DNA of 64,000 bases from Leptobrachium leishanense (taxonomy: Eukaryota > Chordata > Amphibia > Anura > Megophryidae): positions 243,137,721 to 243,201,720 of the forward strand of contig CM019067.1 of the NCBI GenBank assembly GCA_009667805.1. Direction: 5' to 3'. Under the pieces are notes generated by a model. That model was not told where the DNA came from, did no database searches, and saw nothing but the letters and a program-made list of their open reading frames with translations. Numbering within the stretch: position 1 is the stretch's first letter; each line of letters opens with the position of its first letter. A program made the translations under genes and the position numbers. Below are positions 23,023 through 35,734 of this stretch, piece by piece.

Positions 23023-23178
23023 ACATTGCATCTGTCCTAGTTGGCTTCACATTGATTATCAGAGTATAGAAGCCAAATCCGTGAAGCATCCACTAAAGAA
23101 GCTCTCACTTTCTTGTAGAGTCACACCCCTTCAACAGATAGGTACCCAAACAGTGGTCTCCCCAAAGAACCAAAACCT

Positions 23179-23992
23179 ATAGATATGTATACATACTGTA
23201 TGGTACAGCGCCAATCACCAAGTGACCATGAATGAAGGTAAAAATACAATTTATACATACACATAAATAAGGCAATCTTAAAATCTTCTCTTCAATACAT
23301 AAAAGATAAAAAGATAGGACAAATCTGACATAGTGTAAAATTTTTATTGCAAGATATAGAGCCAAATTTAAAGTCTATGCTACTCCACTCACACTCTTGA
23401 GAGCAATAGACCGGCTCTAGGTAATGAAAGCCTCTGGAGGTTTTTCTTCTTTTTCCTTAGGTACCCCCACCCACCTTATATCATGCATAGGTCTCCTTCA
23501 CTTTGTTTCCTTTGCAAATTTTCCAGCTCCACGATATCCTTCTTCAAAACAGGTACCCAAAACTGCACCGCATAATCAAGATTGGAACTTACCCTTGTTC
23601 TTATAACCAGTTCCGCTCAGCTCACAGTTCTCATGTTCAGGGCTTTTAGCCAGGCTGGTTATAAGTGATCACAAAGTGTGAGACCTATGCATGATATAAG
23701 GTGGGTGGGTACCTACAAAAAAGAAGAAAAAACCCAGAGGCTTTCATCACCTAGAGCCAATTCTATGACTCTTCTGAGTGTGAGTGGAACAGCACAGACT
23801 TTGAATTTGGGTGCTATATTTTGCTTTACATATCACACTATGTTAGATTTGTTCTATCTTTTTATCTTTCATTTAATTTGAGAAGAAGATTTTAAGATTG
23901 GCTTACAGATGTGTATGGATAAATTGTATTTTTTACCTTCATTCATGGTCACTTGGTGATTGGCGCTGTACCATATGTATACATATCATATT
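23179..23992. repeat. Large inverted repeat (arms about 310 bp)
   Basis: The left arm 23179-23490 and right arm 23678-23992 are imperfect reverse complements. Blocks recurring inverted include ATATGTATACATA, GGTACAGCGCCAATCACCAA, GTGACCATGAATGAAGGTAA, GTACCCACCCACCTTATATC-type and CATGCATAGGTCTC. The spacer (about 187 bp) contains CACGATATCCTTCTTCAAAA then CAGGTACCCAAAACTGCACC, which resembles a widespread LINE-like repeat segment. It has no coding potential. It is probably a foldback-type non-autonomous element; no target duplication was found. Confidence 0.6.
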
Positions 23993-24322
23993 GCTTATGG
24001 CTATTGAGCATGTGAATTTGAAAATACAATGTGTAAATGAGGGTTTCAGTGTGAGTTTCTCTGTTTTCCTGCCCGAAGAGCCATTTATCTACCTTTTTAG
24101 CTCCTGATAAATTTCTAATATCACATGCCGATGGTGGGGATAATTTTTTTATGTAAATGCTAAAGCATTTAAAGTATCGAGTACAGGTGCAATTCACAAT
24201 AATGACCGAGTAGATATTTTAACAAGAATTGATATGTCGTAAACCCTTCATTAAATATGCCAATCCAAAAATGGCTTAATTGCGACCATAGATTTAGTAA
24301 ATATCGATCTCAATTAAACTAA

Positions 24323-24503
24323 CAGGGTTATTCAGAGAGAGGAGAAAACCAGGAGAATGACTGGAGAAGTGAAAATTCTAGGTCGAAACAGCCAAACCAG
24401 AAAAATTCTCCCATTTATCTCACTTTCCAAATCAGCTATTTGGTCTAGATTGTTCATTCTCCTGGCAATTCTCCTGGCTTTCACCTCTCTCTGAATAACC
24501 CTG
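24323..24503. mobile_element. Short CAGGGTTATTCA-family MITE
   Basis: It has near-perfect inverted termini CAGGGTTATTCAGAGAG and CTCTCTGAATAACCCTG, and the core shared with the 12641, 19149 and 29440 copies. The flanks TAA and GAA match at two of three positions. Confidence 0.75.
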
Positions 24504-27320
24504 GAAGTCTTTATTCTCCTTGTGAATTCCCCATAATGGTTTATTAATGAAAATGCAGCTAAAAAAATAGAGAAATACATATATAACATTTAAAATGAAG
24601 ATCTAAAATGAGCATCTCTGTTAAATAAATCCATTAAGAAAATGCTTATAATGTATTTTTATTACATAGAAATCTATTTTAGGTGAGAAAAGAGAAAACT
24701 TAACTCGGCTGCATTAATGTTATCACCTTCCGCATTTCTTTATACAGACTAATTTTGGCAAGGATGCAATATGTAAAAAAATATTGAAACTTAATAGAGG
24801 GGCTGATAACATTGTAAGATAAAATAATTTATCACATGTGTAGCAAATACAATTTCTTGCAATCCACTTCCTATACCTATTTATAAGGAATGATCTTATA
24901 TATGTTCTTAAGGTTCTGAGGAAAGTTTAAGGGTGGAACTGAAACGTCAACTTTTTCATGGATTAACTAATAAAGAAATAAAAGGATTATTATTTTAGCC
25001 CTTGAGTGCCGTCATCTTCCTTGATCTACCTATGTTATTTGAGGCCAAACGACGGAGCACTGGGCAGTGAACGAGAATAAAAGAAAACAGCGTGAGTGCA
25101 TGTCCTACATGGGATATTTATAAGGAATGATATATTGATGACCGGATATCTATATATAAAAAAAGAGCAAACCCAATTCACCTTTTTTGTGTAAGGTTTG
25201 CCCTTACCACATACACTTTGACTTGCGTATCCAAATAATTCTTTTCTCATGTGCTTATATGCCAGTCTATAGGATTTTTAGACCTTATTCTCCCATTTAT
25301 ATGAATTACAACAAAATAAAATTAAAATACATAATAAATATTAATCAAATCATATTAATCAAATCAAATATAACTTTTATAAAAAAAGTACTTGTTTAAA
25401 AAATCCCTGTATGATTAAAAAAATATGTTATACATGGACATTATCAGGCACGTAACAAATTCAAAGTTGTGTGCGAAATTCAGTGGAATGCCATTTATTC
25501 AATGTGGTTATGCAAGACTTAAGCCTTCCAAACTCTATTTTAAGACAGTTCATAGCTCGCTGTGTCTAATTTGTTACAGACAATAAACAGTTTTTATTTA
25601 TTTATTTAATTATGGCGTGGGGGAGGGGGTTAAGTGAAGGTCTTTTTTCATTTATTATTTACGTTGTTGCGCTTTTAGGTTACAAATAGATCTGAACTAT
25701 ATGCTGTAAGCGATGCTTCTCAGGTGTGAATATGCCTGCTCTTATGCCAGCTTTTTGCCTCGTTTCATGTGCCAGGTGTACACTTGTGAAGAGTATCTCC
25801 TTATATCTCTTTGACTTGTTTAGAGTATCTCTTTATATCTCTTTGACTAGTTTATAGCAAATAATTAAAATGTAAAATTAAAACTGTTAATAAAATAACA
25901 AATATGATTACGTTTCGACTGCGACGCGGCTTATCTACGTCGAGTGCAATTAATTCCTATGTACACTTATATACTTGTTAAATATAAAAAGAATAATCTT
26001 TTGATTTTTTTAAATTTTTTTGTTATTTAGTTTTGTTCAATAATACATTATCTTTTTTTCCCTATTAATAAGTTGCATAATGTTTTCTTTTTCAGTAATA
26101 AAGCAGGTCAAAGGTGAAACGAGCCTGAGAAGGCTTAAAGGTTAAAAAGTCACTTAGCTTCAGAAAATAATGCCAGAAAAAAAAAAGAAGAAATACACAG
26201 ACTGCCTTAATTCTAGCTTAAAGCCATTTCCATATTGAAACATGAACAGCTTTGTAAAAACATCACAATGAAATCTTATAAAGGATATAAAAAGAGTTAG
26301 ATATTTTCCTTGTGATAGTAAAATGCTGAATATAAATGAATGTGTTGAATGGATTCGGGAAAGTCACAAAAATGTTCTGCAAGGAACTGGTCGGAAATTT
26401 AAGGAAGCATTAATCAACTTTGGCAGAACTCGCATGAGGGTGTGTTCATTAGATGTGAAGTCTACTTATCTCATCATTTTGTTATCTCTGATTTCAACAA
26501 CAGCTTTTAGGATTTTTTTTCAAAGAAAGAAAAATTACCTATTAAGGCCAGCGCTATTTTTCATTATGTTAGATGACACCATACCCTGATACTACCACAA
26601 ATACCCAAGGACGGGCAGAAAAAAAAGTTTGAAATCCTAATAAATGGGAATAAATGTGATTTTTGTAGTAGGATGGTAAGTTTATAAGTGATGACATCTG
26701 CTTCTTCTGATGCTTTTGTAATGTGTAAAGAAAGGTAATCAGCACGGAGATGGCTAAAAAGTGAAGTGAAGTATTTATTTAGAGGCTTTGACAGAGCATT
26801 GACCTCTACCCTGAACTGGTCGAACATCCTCTCAAAGGGCAAAAGATAATTTAGTCTGTATGTTAGTTCACTCTTAAATTCTTCCTGGCAAGAAATAGCC
26901 GTTGAATACACTGAGTCAGTTTTGAAATTCGACATACTACTGATGGTAACTGAAATCACTGGTGTATTTTAAACACAATATGGATGAGTAAATAAAAGAT
27001 ATAGAGCTAAGCTTGAAGTATGGAAGTGGAAGTTGGAAGTTGAGGCAGATGGTCATTGAAGATGAATGATGAAGAGCTGAACTATGCATTGTGTTAATAT
27101 CAACCTTTTGAAAGGTGTGGAGGGGGTATGGAACAAAAAACAGATTGATGACGCATAGACTAAGCTATTCTATACTGAATATTTTATCCTAGAGTTGTTT
27201 CCTTAACTTAATTTGAGGCTACTGTTATTACAACTTTTTGTATTTGGTAGACACATCGTTTTGAAGCTGCGCTTACCAATGTACACTCCAAGAAAATGTA
27301 TTACTTAACAAGAAGCAAAC
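24504..27320. other. No gene; AT-rich unassigned sequence
   Basis: Almost 2.8 kb without a nameable repeat. At 24916-24944 there is a CTGAGGA-A-AGTT-loop-AACT-GAAA motif followed by AATAAAGAAATAAAAGG, Penelope-tail-like. A 32-bp unit is duplicated at 25791-25854. Open frames up to 131 codons (26564-26959 minus) have no recognisable domain and I do not call them. Confidence 0.45.
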
Positions 27321-27328
27321 TTGTTCAT

Positions 27329-28305
27329 TAGACATGGGCACAGCCAAAAAATTCAATTTGTTTAGTTTCGGATAATTTTGTTCCTTTTTTTTAGTTTCGG
27401 ATCATTTCATTCTGTTTTTTTTGTTTCAGGTCATTCGATAAGTTACCGCGATTCATATTTTTCGGACCGATCCAAAATATTCGAACTGCCGGTTTGTCGG
27501 TTTTTGGGTCCATTTGTTTTTTTGTTTTTATTGTTAATTCGTATTTCGGGTTGATTTGTTAATTTGGACGTCTGTTTTTTCGTTTTCTAGGTCCATTTTT
27601 TTTCTCACTGTTATGGTTAATTCGTATTTTGGATTGATTTGTATTTCGTTTTTATTAGTTATTTCTTTTTTATTAGTTATCGGAATATGAAACGGATTAC
27701 TTAATTACTTAGATTAGGATAAAAAAAAAGAAAAATAAGTAATCCCCCTGTCCTGGAGCCTCGCAGGGCTACTGTCCTTGGATCGCAATAGGTTTCAGCA
27801 CCATGGATAGCCCCGGGGATTGCAGCCAGACTGAAGGAAAGTCAAAAAAAAGTTGCGTTCAGCAAAGAAAAAAAGCATTATTTTAAAATAAATTAGGAAT
27901 CCAAAAATTTCTCCAAAAGTTAGAAGCTAGGGTTAGAAATAGGGTTAGGGTTAGAAACTAGGGTTCAAATTTCTAACCCTAAGTTTTAACCCTAGCTGCT
28001 AACCCTAATTTCTAACCCTGATTTTCGGTGGTTTGTTCGACAGGTTTAAACAGGCGAAGCCTATAGGTTTCAAGGTAAAATAAATCACCATTTTTATTCG
28101 TTTCAGATGATTGCGTTTCTTTTTCGATCATTTTTGTTCTGATTTTTTTGTTTCTGTTTGTCGTTATGTTACCGCGATTCGTAATTTCGGACCGATTCCA
28201 AAATTTGGACGGCCGATTTTCATATTTTGGAAATGCTTCCGAAATATGAATTGGCTAATTTTTGTCCGGAGTTTGATTCGAAACTAAATGAAAAGCACAC
28301 GTCTA
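27329..28305. mobile_element. hAT-like element with inverted TTAGGG-like tracts
   Basis: The ends TAGACATGGGCAC and, reversed, TAGACGTGTGC are flanked by TTGTTCAT (27321-27328) and ATGTTTAT (28306-28313). These match at six of eight positions, consistent with a decayed 8-bp hAT duplication. The arms carry TTTAGTTTCGG and TTTCGGACCGA-type repeats in inverted order. The centre (about 27930-28018) has several GGGTTAG copies followed by CTAACCC copies. Non-coding. Confidence 0.65.
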
Positions 28306-28401
28306 ATGTTTATATAGGGACTATTCTGTCTGTCTCTCTTCAAATGTTCTAAAATGCCCACCTTCCCCTTTCACACTGTATATGAAGGAAGAAAATACTA
28401 A

Positions 28402-29333
28402 AAGGGTTATTGAAAGAGAACCGAACTTACCACCAAATAGTACCCAACAGCGAATTTCACTGTACAGTCAATTTCATGGCAGTTGGGCTATTCAGAAAGC
28501 TGTCAACACTGTAAGCTCCTATGAGCAGGGCCCTCTCCACCCCTTGTTTCCATTTATCTGTATCTTGTTCCCTTTGGTTATTGTAAGAGCTGCGGAAACT
28601 GTTGGCACTATATAAATGATAATAATAATAATAATGATTATACTGGCGAATTGACAGCAAAATACAGTGCAGTTCACCGCAGATCTCCACAATTCGGTGA
28701 TCATCGGCAACAGTGAAATTGTCCCATAGAGAAGTAATGGTTAATCTATTCAGAGAATGCAAACTGCACCGAAATGTCAGTGAAATGCCCTGATTGTTGG
28801 AGGTTCAGTTCAACAGATTTAAACAGGTGATTCCCATAAGAATCAATGTAAACGATATTATCGTTTTAGTTTTTTTTATTCAACCATTTATTCTTTTCAG
28901 TTTCAGCAAAAAAACTGAAATTTATTTTTTTATTCTGTAAAACACTTTTTATTATTTGTTGTAGGACCTTTTTTATTATTTCTATACATTTTTATGCATT
29001 TTTTTTGTTTTAAACACCTTTTAAAGAATAGCAGATTTCAGTCTTTTGTTTTTTTCTGCAGTTCGGCGGCATTTGGCGGTCATTTCGGCGCTCATCAGTC
29101 TTCTGTTCGGCTGTCTTCGGTGGCATTCAGCGGGCTGATCGGAAGTCGGTGGCAACGTTCGGCAGTCTGTTCAGCGGCATTCGGTGGACTTTGGCAGCTC
29201 CACGTTTGGTACGGGGACCCTGCGGTGAATAGTGAATTCACTGCAGTGTTGACGAACTGAAATTGCCGAATTGCAACTAAGTGCACCGAACGAAAAATTT
29301 CAGGAAAATTTGGGCGATCTTTGAATAACCCTT
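28402..29333. mobile_element. Long CAGGGTTATTCA-family element, 0.93 kb
   Basis: The termini AAGGGTTATTGAAAGAG and TCTTTGAATAACCCTT lie between perfect TAA flanks (28399-28401, 29334-29336). The interior matches the element at 42530-44654: TTCATGGCAGTTGGGCTATT, AGAGAAGTAATGGTTAATCT, a T-rich centre, then TTCGGCGG/TTTGGCGG reiterations. It holds the uninterrupted TTAA site (28741-28744) that is occupied in the 42.5-kb copy. A SINE-like insert lies at 28507-28640. Confidence 0.75.
28507..28640 (+). repeat. SINE-like insert with (AAT)n tail
   Basis: It reads TGTAAGCTCCTATGAGCAGG to CTGCGGAAACTGTTGGCACT, then ATATAAATGATAATAATAAT. The related element at 42530-44654 lacks this segment and joins CAGAAAGATGTCAA to a GCGAATTGCCAGC block. 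The tail is of the vertebrate SINE/LINE type that ends in an AAT microsatellite. Confidence 0.65.
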
Positions 29334-29439
29334 TAAATGTTATTGCTGTATTCAGTCTGGGACACAAAGAAGAAGGAGATGGAGCTCGGTGTTACTCTAG
29401 TATTTATCTAGTGTATGTGGGTTCAACTAAGCAAATTAT

Positions 29440-29640
29440 CAGGGTTATTCAGCGAGCGTGAAAAGCAGGAGAATGACTGGAGAATAACTGGAGAATGAAA
29501 AATTCTAGGTCAAAATAGCCGATTTGGAAAGTGAGATGAAAGGGAGAATTTTTCTGGTTTGGCTATTTTGACCTAGAATTTTTCATTCTCCAGTTATTCT
29601 CCAGTCATTCTCCTGCTTTCACACTCTCTGAATAACCCTG
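29440..29640. mobile_element. Short CAGGGTTATTCA-family MITE, hairpin form
   Basis: TAT flanks both ends (29437-29439, 29641-29643). The two halves are almost fully complementary: GAGAATGACTGGAGAATAAC and GAAAAATTCTAGGTCAAAAT recur reversed near 29560-29620, leaving a loop of only about 40 bp. So the copy can fold along nearly its whole length. Confidence 0.8.
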
Positions 29641-29734
29641 TATATGTATTTATATTTAATATCTTTCATAACTTTTTTAGTGTTGCAATAGTAATACCTC
29701 ATAACAACCTGTACAAAGAAATATAAGGAGAGTA

Positions 29735-29980
29735 TTAACCCCTTAAGGACCTCTGACGTACCCTGTACGTCCTGTACTCGGGTCTCCCTTATATGATGGA
29801 AATAATGGTATTTCTAGAAAGTCCATTTAATGGCGGGAAAAAGGGTGTATAATATGTGTGGGTTGAATAAACGAGTAAGAGGAAAAATTGTCCTAAACAC
29901 TAACAGCGCAGAAACGTAAAAACAGCAGCGGTCACTAAAAGACGGATTTGTGTAAAACCGCCCGGTCACTAAGGGGTTAA
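29735..29980. mobile_element. piggyBac-type MITE, 246 bp
   Basis: TTAA at 29735-29738 and 29977-29980 is followed by CCCCTTAAGGAC on the left and, reversed, CCCCTTAGTGACC on the right. The inside includes GTACCCTGTACGTCCTGTAC. Non-coding. Confidence 0.75.
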
Positions 29981-30200
29981 TATTGTTTATTTACTTGTCT
30001 TAGGTATCCCTTTCTATGTGGCGATGAAGGAATTCTTCTTGCATAAAGCATGATTGTTTCAAGATAAAGAATCCAATATAGTATATACAATAGTTTATCC
30101 CAACCACCTATGTGTAAGAGATGTAAAAACAATGAGAAATTATTATTGTGCATCTACTGTACATTAATGGAAATGTTTTCACATCTCAATACTTTTTAGA

Positions 30201-31131
30201 CAGTTACAGTTACAAGCATTTATAAAGCGCCAACAAATTCCTTAGCACTGTACAATGGGAGAGACGAAATGCTGAATATACGTACATGTCTAAGAAGAGA
30301 TGAGTGACACAGTAGGTGAGGGTACCTGGATTATTTGAAGTAGTGTGGTGCATGTCGACTGATTGAGAAGGTGGAGCAAGAAATGTACAGTGAGGGATCA
30401 CAGAGGGAGCCGATAGGCTTCTCTAAGGTAATGTGTTTTCAGAGACTTCTTGAAGGACTGGAGAGATGGGGAGAGTCTAATGTTGCGGGGGGAGGGAGTT
30501 CCATAGAAACTGGGCAGCTCAGAAGAAGTCCTGAAGGCAAGAGTTGGGGGTGAGGGTATGTGGAACTGATAGTATCAGATAATTGGCAGAGTGAAGTGGT
30601 TTGCAAGGGACATACCTGCTAATGAGAGAGGAGACGTAGGCAGGGGCGCGGTTATGGAGAGCTTTGTACTTGAGCACCAGTAATTTGAAATAGATTCTAG
30701 AGGAAACAGGGAGCCAGTGTTGAGATTGACAAAGGGTTGAGGTGTGGGAGGTACGGGAGGTACGGGAGGTGAGGTGGATGAGTCTGCATAGGCATTCATT
30801 GCAGACTGCAGAGGGATAATTTGGGACCTCTTAAGGCCAGAGAGAAGGAGGTTACAGTAGTCAAGAGGGGAGATAATAAGAGCTTGGATGGATGAGCATT
30901 TTAGAAGAGTCCCGATTAAGAAAGGGGTGGATACGTGCAATGTTTTTTAGGTGGAAGTTGCAAGATTTGGTTAGAGACTGAATATGAGAAGTAAAGGATA
31001 GATCGGAGTCCAAGAGGACCCCGAGGCAGTGAGCCTGAGAGGAAGAAGTAAAGGTGGCACCATTCACCTGAAGGGAGATCGGCGCAAGAATAGAGGTTTT
31101 TGATCCGGAGTTTACGTGCCACATATCTCAT
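30201..31131 (-). pseudogene. L2-type LINE 3' end with broken reverse-transcriptase C-terminus
   Basis: On the minus strand the first frame (31124 to about 30870) reads QVNGATFTSSSQAHCLGVLL, then SHIQSLTKSCNFHLKNIARI. This matches the region after the catalytic motif in L2/CR1-type reverse transcriptases. A second frame continues IISPLDYCNLLLSGLKRSQI. A third, at about 30720-30560, gives QHWLPVSSRIYFKLLVLKYK and ALHNRAPAYVSSL. At least two frameshifts separate them. The 3' part ends in the GTTGGCGCTTTATAAATGCT tail shared with four other copies in the window. It is 5' truncated: no YADD box or endonuclease is present. Confidence 0.75.
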
Positions 31132-31135
31132 GTTG

Positions 31136-32515
31136 AAAAAAACATCTTACGCTGTTATTAGTTATCATGTAAGGATATGAATGCGGGAGGAGTAATGTGT
31201 TATTAAAAATTACCTTACAGAGTCATATGAGTTGTTTACATATAAATAAGATGTTGTTTTCTACATCCATATGACACAAACTCAGTCATTCCAATGCCAG
31301 AAATATACATAAATTTTCTGAAAATGTTGAAAGGTGTGTATACTTTATGCAGATATGTGAAAGTGTGTACTTTTGAGTGTCATTTTTCTAATTGTCTAAC
31401 CTTGAAAATGAAATAATTTAATATTTTGTATGTACCATGCATTAGATTATAATAAAACTGCTGCAATAGTGTTGGCTTAATGTACAGTAATCCTATGATA
31501 CATCTCCAGGCCCCTACATGGGAGCCACATTAAGAAAGAAAATGATTCCGAACATACACTCTAGTAATTTGGCAATCACATGCTTAATTTTGAATGACAG
31601 GCAATGCACAGCTTTGGCAATGACTTATTATGCGTGGGTGACTGAACAGAAATTCCACGTCAGTCCACTTCAGATGGATTTTATAATTTAATAAATAGCT
31701 TGATTGTCATTCTCAAGGTTCTTTCAAGGTCAATATTGGCAGTTTTATTACTTTATTTTCCACCCGTAATCAAAGAACAATCTTTTCAATAGCGTTTTTC
31801 GTTTTCGTTCTTTGTTGAAATTTTCATATATAGTTCAGTAACATGAATAGTTCACCAATGTAATGATTTATAGAATACAACCGATAATTTAATTTTGATC
31901 TGTATGGTGTACTCTTTGTGTTATATGGAGAACTAGGAAAAAATAATAAAATAATGTTTTCGTATGCTGGTAAGTGTAATTCTATTTTAGGTATACCAAT
32001 GTATTTTCTATTTTTTCATCCATATCAATATATGGGCTCAATTTAATTATATCAGGCTGATCCAAAGGAAAGGTAGCCTGAAAAACATGCAAAAAAGCTT
32101 AATTTTAGCTAGCATCATGCAGATCTATGCCTTTAAAGACATTTCTTAGAAAAGTTGACGTTTTAAAAAATATTTCAGTCTTATTACCTCTAGTTTTCTA
32201 CCTGAAAATTTGTTTATCCCACACCTTTTTGAATTTTTTTTCTTCAGAAATCAGCATACAGGTAAATTGGAATTGAATTGATATAGCCAATATGTCCATT
32301 GAAATGTATAGCATAAGTATATCTGATCCAAACTTTTGGGAAAAATCGATTAGCTGGTTAACCATCGTTTGAATATCCTGAACTGACAAAAATGGCCGAG
32401 ACATGGTCGAAAAATGTCTAGATTTCATCCATTGGGATAAAATCAATCTAGGCATATGTCAGTAAATATATATCCAGCCCGTAATCATATCAACTAGGGT
32501 ACAATAATGAAGTTG
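31136..32515. other. No gene; non-repetitive AT-rich sequence
   Basis: No named repeat and no open frame with a domain. The part at 31490-31800 has balanced composition and no similarity to anything else in the window, so it could be unique sequence. Confidence 0.4.
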
Positions 32516-32517
32516 TC

Positions 32518-32730
32518 TTTTTTTTTTTTTGAGAAAGGGTTTTTACCAGGAAGGATACATTGAGATTTCTCTCATTTTCAAGTATGTCCTGGGTGGTGGG
32601 TATGTGCTGTTGGGTGTCTTGCCCAAGGACACTTACCGGAGAGGTGCTCTTGCCGGGATCAAACCTGTGTCTCCAAAGTCTCTCTCCACGGTTATAGAGC
32701 AGTGATGTTACTTCTACTCCACCCAGCTGG
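32518..32730. repeat. Repeat A, near-complete copy
   Basis: A T-run, then GAGAAAGGGTTTTTACCAGG, TGTCTTGCCCAAGGACACTT and CTACTCCACCCAGCTGG. It is colinear with the copy at 7726-7934 inside the Tc1 relic. Confidence 0.65.
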
Positions 32731-32742
32731 CACTGGTTTTAG

Positions 32743-35600
32743 AGGTAATTATGTCTAAAGTCCAGTCAGACCTGTAATGTTGACTTTCTATGAATGAATA
32801 AAAATCAAGATGTATTGAATTCACAAGTCCTTAAGAAACACGTCTTCTGAACTCTTTTAACTAGTGTTCAAATTCGAGAATCCTTTCTTAACTCGGCAAC
32901 GTCATCATCATTTTTATTTGCGTCCGTAAGGTAGCGACCAGGTGATTGTAAACCCATGAGAAGGGTTTCTCAGACTAGAAAATGGCTGTTCTTTCTGGAA
33001 AAATCCATAAACTTGCTCCTAGCCTGTGGTACACATATCTCAGGAACAAGCAGCAACCGACAGTGTTAGATCAGATAACTACAAGATATGAACATGCTGA
33101 AAGCCACCACAGCAACTGTCTGTTGCCAGGTTGCCAAAATTATTCTCAGTTTTGTGCCCAGGCAATGGTACAAGATACCTTGTTATGTAGGACAGTGTCT
33201 TTCAAGTTCATGGAAGTGGGTAGTTGTACTGTCATAGATTGAAGCTGAAATGTCAGCACATAAAGGCATTCATTGATATGAGAGCAAATGAGGTAAGCTG
33301 ACAATCGCCAATTTCAAACAGAATAAGAGCTGAATACATGTCAACCACCAGCTTCCCTCCCTTTTCACTGGGCATCCCACTAGATTATTTATTTAACCTG
33401 AACAAATTAATAAACTTTATTTGATTGAAATATGTTTATAGAAAGAAGATGTAACCCCACATACCTGCTCCTTTTACATATTTTGTGATTTCTGTGCAGG
33501 ATACACGTCTATGGCCTTGCTACATTATCGGACTATGTAGACATCGGGTAGGCTGAAGCTGTCACGAACTCACGGTGTGATCTTATAAAGAAAATTCATG
33601 AGGAGCAGAGAATACGTAAAGAAAATGTTGTGTACTTCATGGATTTATGTACGGTTCTCATGTGACACTATAGGTGCACAAAGGTTCAATCTTTAGTATC
33701 AAAAACATAATTAATGTAAAACCAAAATCCCTGAAAAACCATTTTTATATTATCTTCAAAAACGTTATAGAACTAATGTTTAATAAGCCTAGGAGACTCT
33801 TCCAAAACCTTCATTAGGCAATAGATTAGATCCTTATAATGTCCAAATGATTCATATACTGTTATATGTTCTTTCTATATACAGCTTTAGTTGTTGCTAG
33901 GTGTATTAATAAGCAATAAAACTCCCATTACTTTGAACATTTACGAAAAGACAAGTGGTAATTTCCAATAAACCTCAAATTACCTCTAAAGCTATGTGAC
34001 AAAATAAAAAAAATAACTGAAATAAGAAAGAAAATACTAAAAGTTAGCGATGAAGGAGAACTCTTTAATTATGTCACGGTTCTACAATTATGATATCCAT
34101 CGTAACTGACTTGTTTATTCTGGCAAAAGAAGAATATGGCAAGAAGTCAAGAGTGTGAGTTAATCTGCATGTGGTGAGAGATTAAATAAAAATACCTATA
34201 TACCCCAAATCGTAATTCGACGCATTTCGATCACTTGGGCCAAGTCATTTTTGGCTGTGTGAGGTATCATTTGGCTTTTGTTTGGCACGTATGACTACAT
34301 AAAGGGAAAAAAGATGCAGAAATTGTAACGACGTGTACACAAAACGAGTGATGATTAGCAAGATATTCAAAGTATGATAATCATTTTCATGTGTCACATG
34401 GAAACCATTAGACAGATTTCTGATAAAATAGGCTTCATTGTGTATGATATACCACCACCAGCATGAAGACTACAAGACGTATTATTTGTGTAACACTTGC
34501 TCATCAGAGAGGGGTGACGTTAACAAACAGCTGAGTAGATTTTCATGACATCGTTCCTTTGGTCTTTTTCCGAGGAGGAAGAGTCAGAGATTATCAGATG
34601 TGACCAGGAAGAGCCTCTTGAAAGAATCCAGTGTTTAAAGATCTATTTATTTATTTATTTTAGGAAACTTTTTTTGGGCTTTTTGCTAAAAGAGAATGAT
34701 TGATATTCTATTAATTAGATGCGGAGGAGATTGAAAAATTAACCCATTGACATTAGTTGTGTGGTTTGTTTCAACCCTTATTGTCTGTCATTCTCATTGA
34801 AGATAGTCATCTTCCCCCTTCCCCCATGTGTGCTTTTTCTTTCCCAAAAAGGAATTTAGCATATGTCTTAAGTGCGGATTATTTAGGACAACGACAATTA
34901 TAAAAAATAACGAGGGGGAAAAAAATAACAAAAAAAAAGGCTTTGCCACAGAAGGAAGAAAGCAATGCTTTTGAGTTAATCTTTAGAAGAATGTTGTATT
35001 TAATTACATTCCCTTTATCAAACTGATAGAGACTTATGGAAATCCTGCCTGCTATTTAACCTCTGCAAACCTGACCTTCCTAAAATTAGAGCTAGGCACC
35101 TGGAAATGTTTACCAATTGAACTAAAATGCACTGTGATGAAAGTTCTGCCAATGTATATTGAAATTGCCTTGTTCTGTATTTAACAGCACTTACATTGTG
35201 TAGCCCTGAACGTGACTGTGAGGTTGCCTGACAAAAGGTCAGATACTTTGGACTCTCTATCTGGTTTACTCTTGTACATGACAGAGCAGGGTCAGCATTC
35301 AAAGATAAGCACACACAATACAGCTATCAGACCCCTTTGACCACAATCATCCCCTGCCCCCATTGTAGAGGCTTTGTGTTTGCAAAGAATGGTCTAAACT
35401 AATTAGCTGATGTGTATACATGCCATTCAAGAGTGCAATATCCTAAAGCAGTTATATACTTACAAACTCAAACTATATGAATGGAGTTATATTCAGCTCA
35501 AGACAAATACACAAATACAACTAAAGCTAAAAGGACCGAGAAATGCCTTAGAACATTTTTTAGGCTTTTTTTAGTTTATAAATAGATTTGTAAAATATAG
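32743..35600. other. No gene; largest stretch without named repeats
   Basis: About 2.9 kb with no recognised transposon. Open frames of 86 and 98 codons (32982-33242 plus, 35018-35314 minus) show no domain or flanking splice pattern that I can defend. It may be old intergenic sequence or contain regulatory elements. Confidence 0.4.
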
Positions 35601-35604
35601 AACA

Positions 35605-35613
35605 TTATTATTA

Positions 35614-35645
<32 letters not shown>
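35605..35645. repeat. (ATT)n microsatellite
   Basis: A run of ATT triplets with one interruption. Confidence 0.9.
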
Positions 35646-35734
35646 GTTCTAAACCTTTTTCTGTATTGTCTTTAAAAATGAAAAAGCTAGACACACACAC
35701 TAATATATATACTGTATATAACACAAATTTGGTC

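Noticed and set aside
26564..26959. 131-codon open frame on the minus strand
   Set aside because: No domain, no homologous motif, and overlap with an 88-codon plus-strand frame at its end. The length is within chance for 64 kb in six frames.
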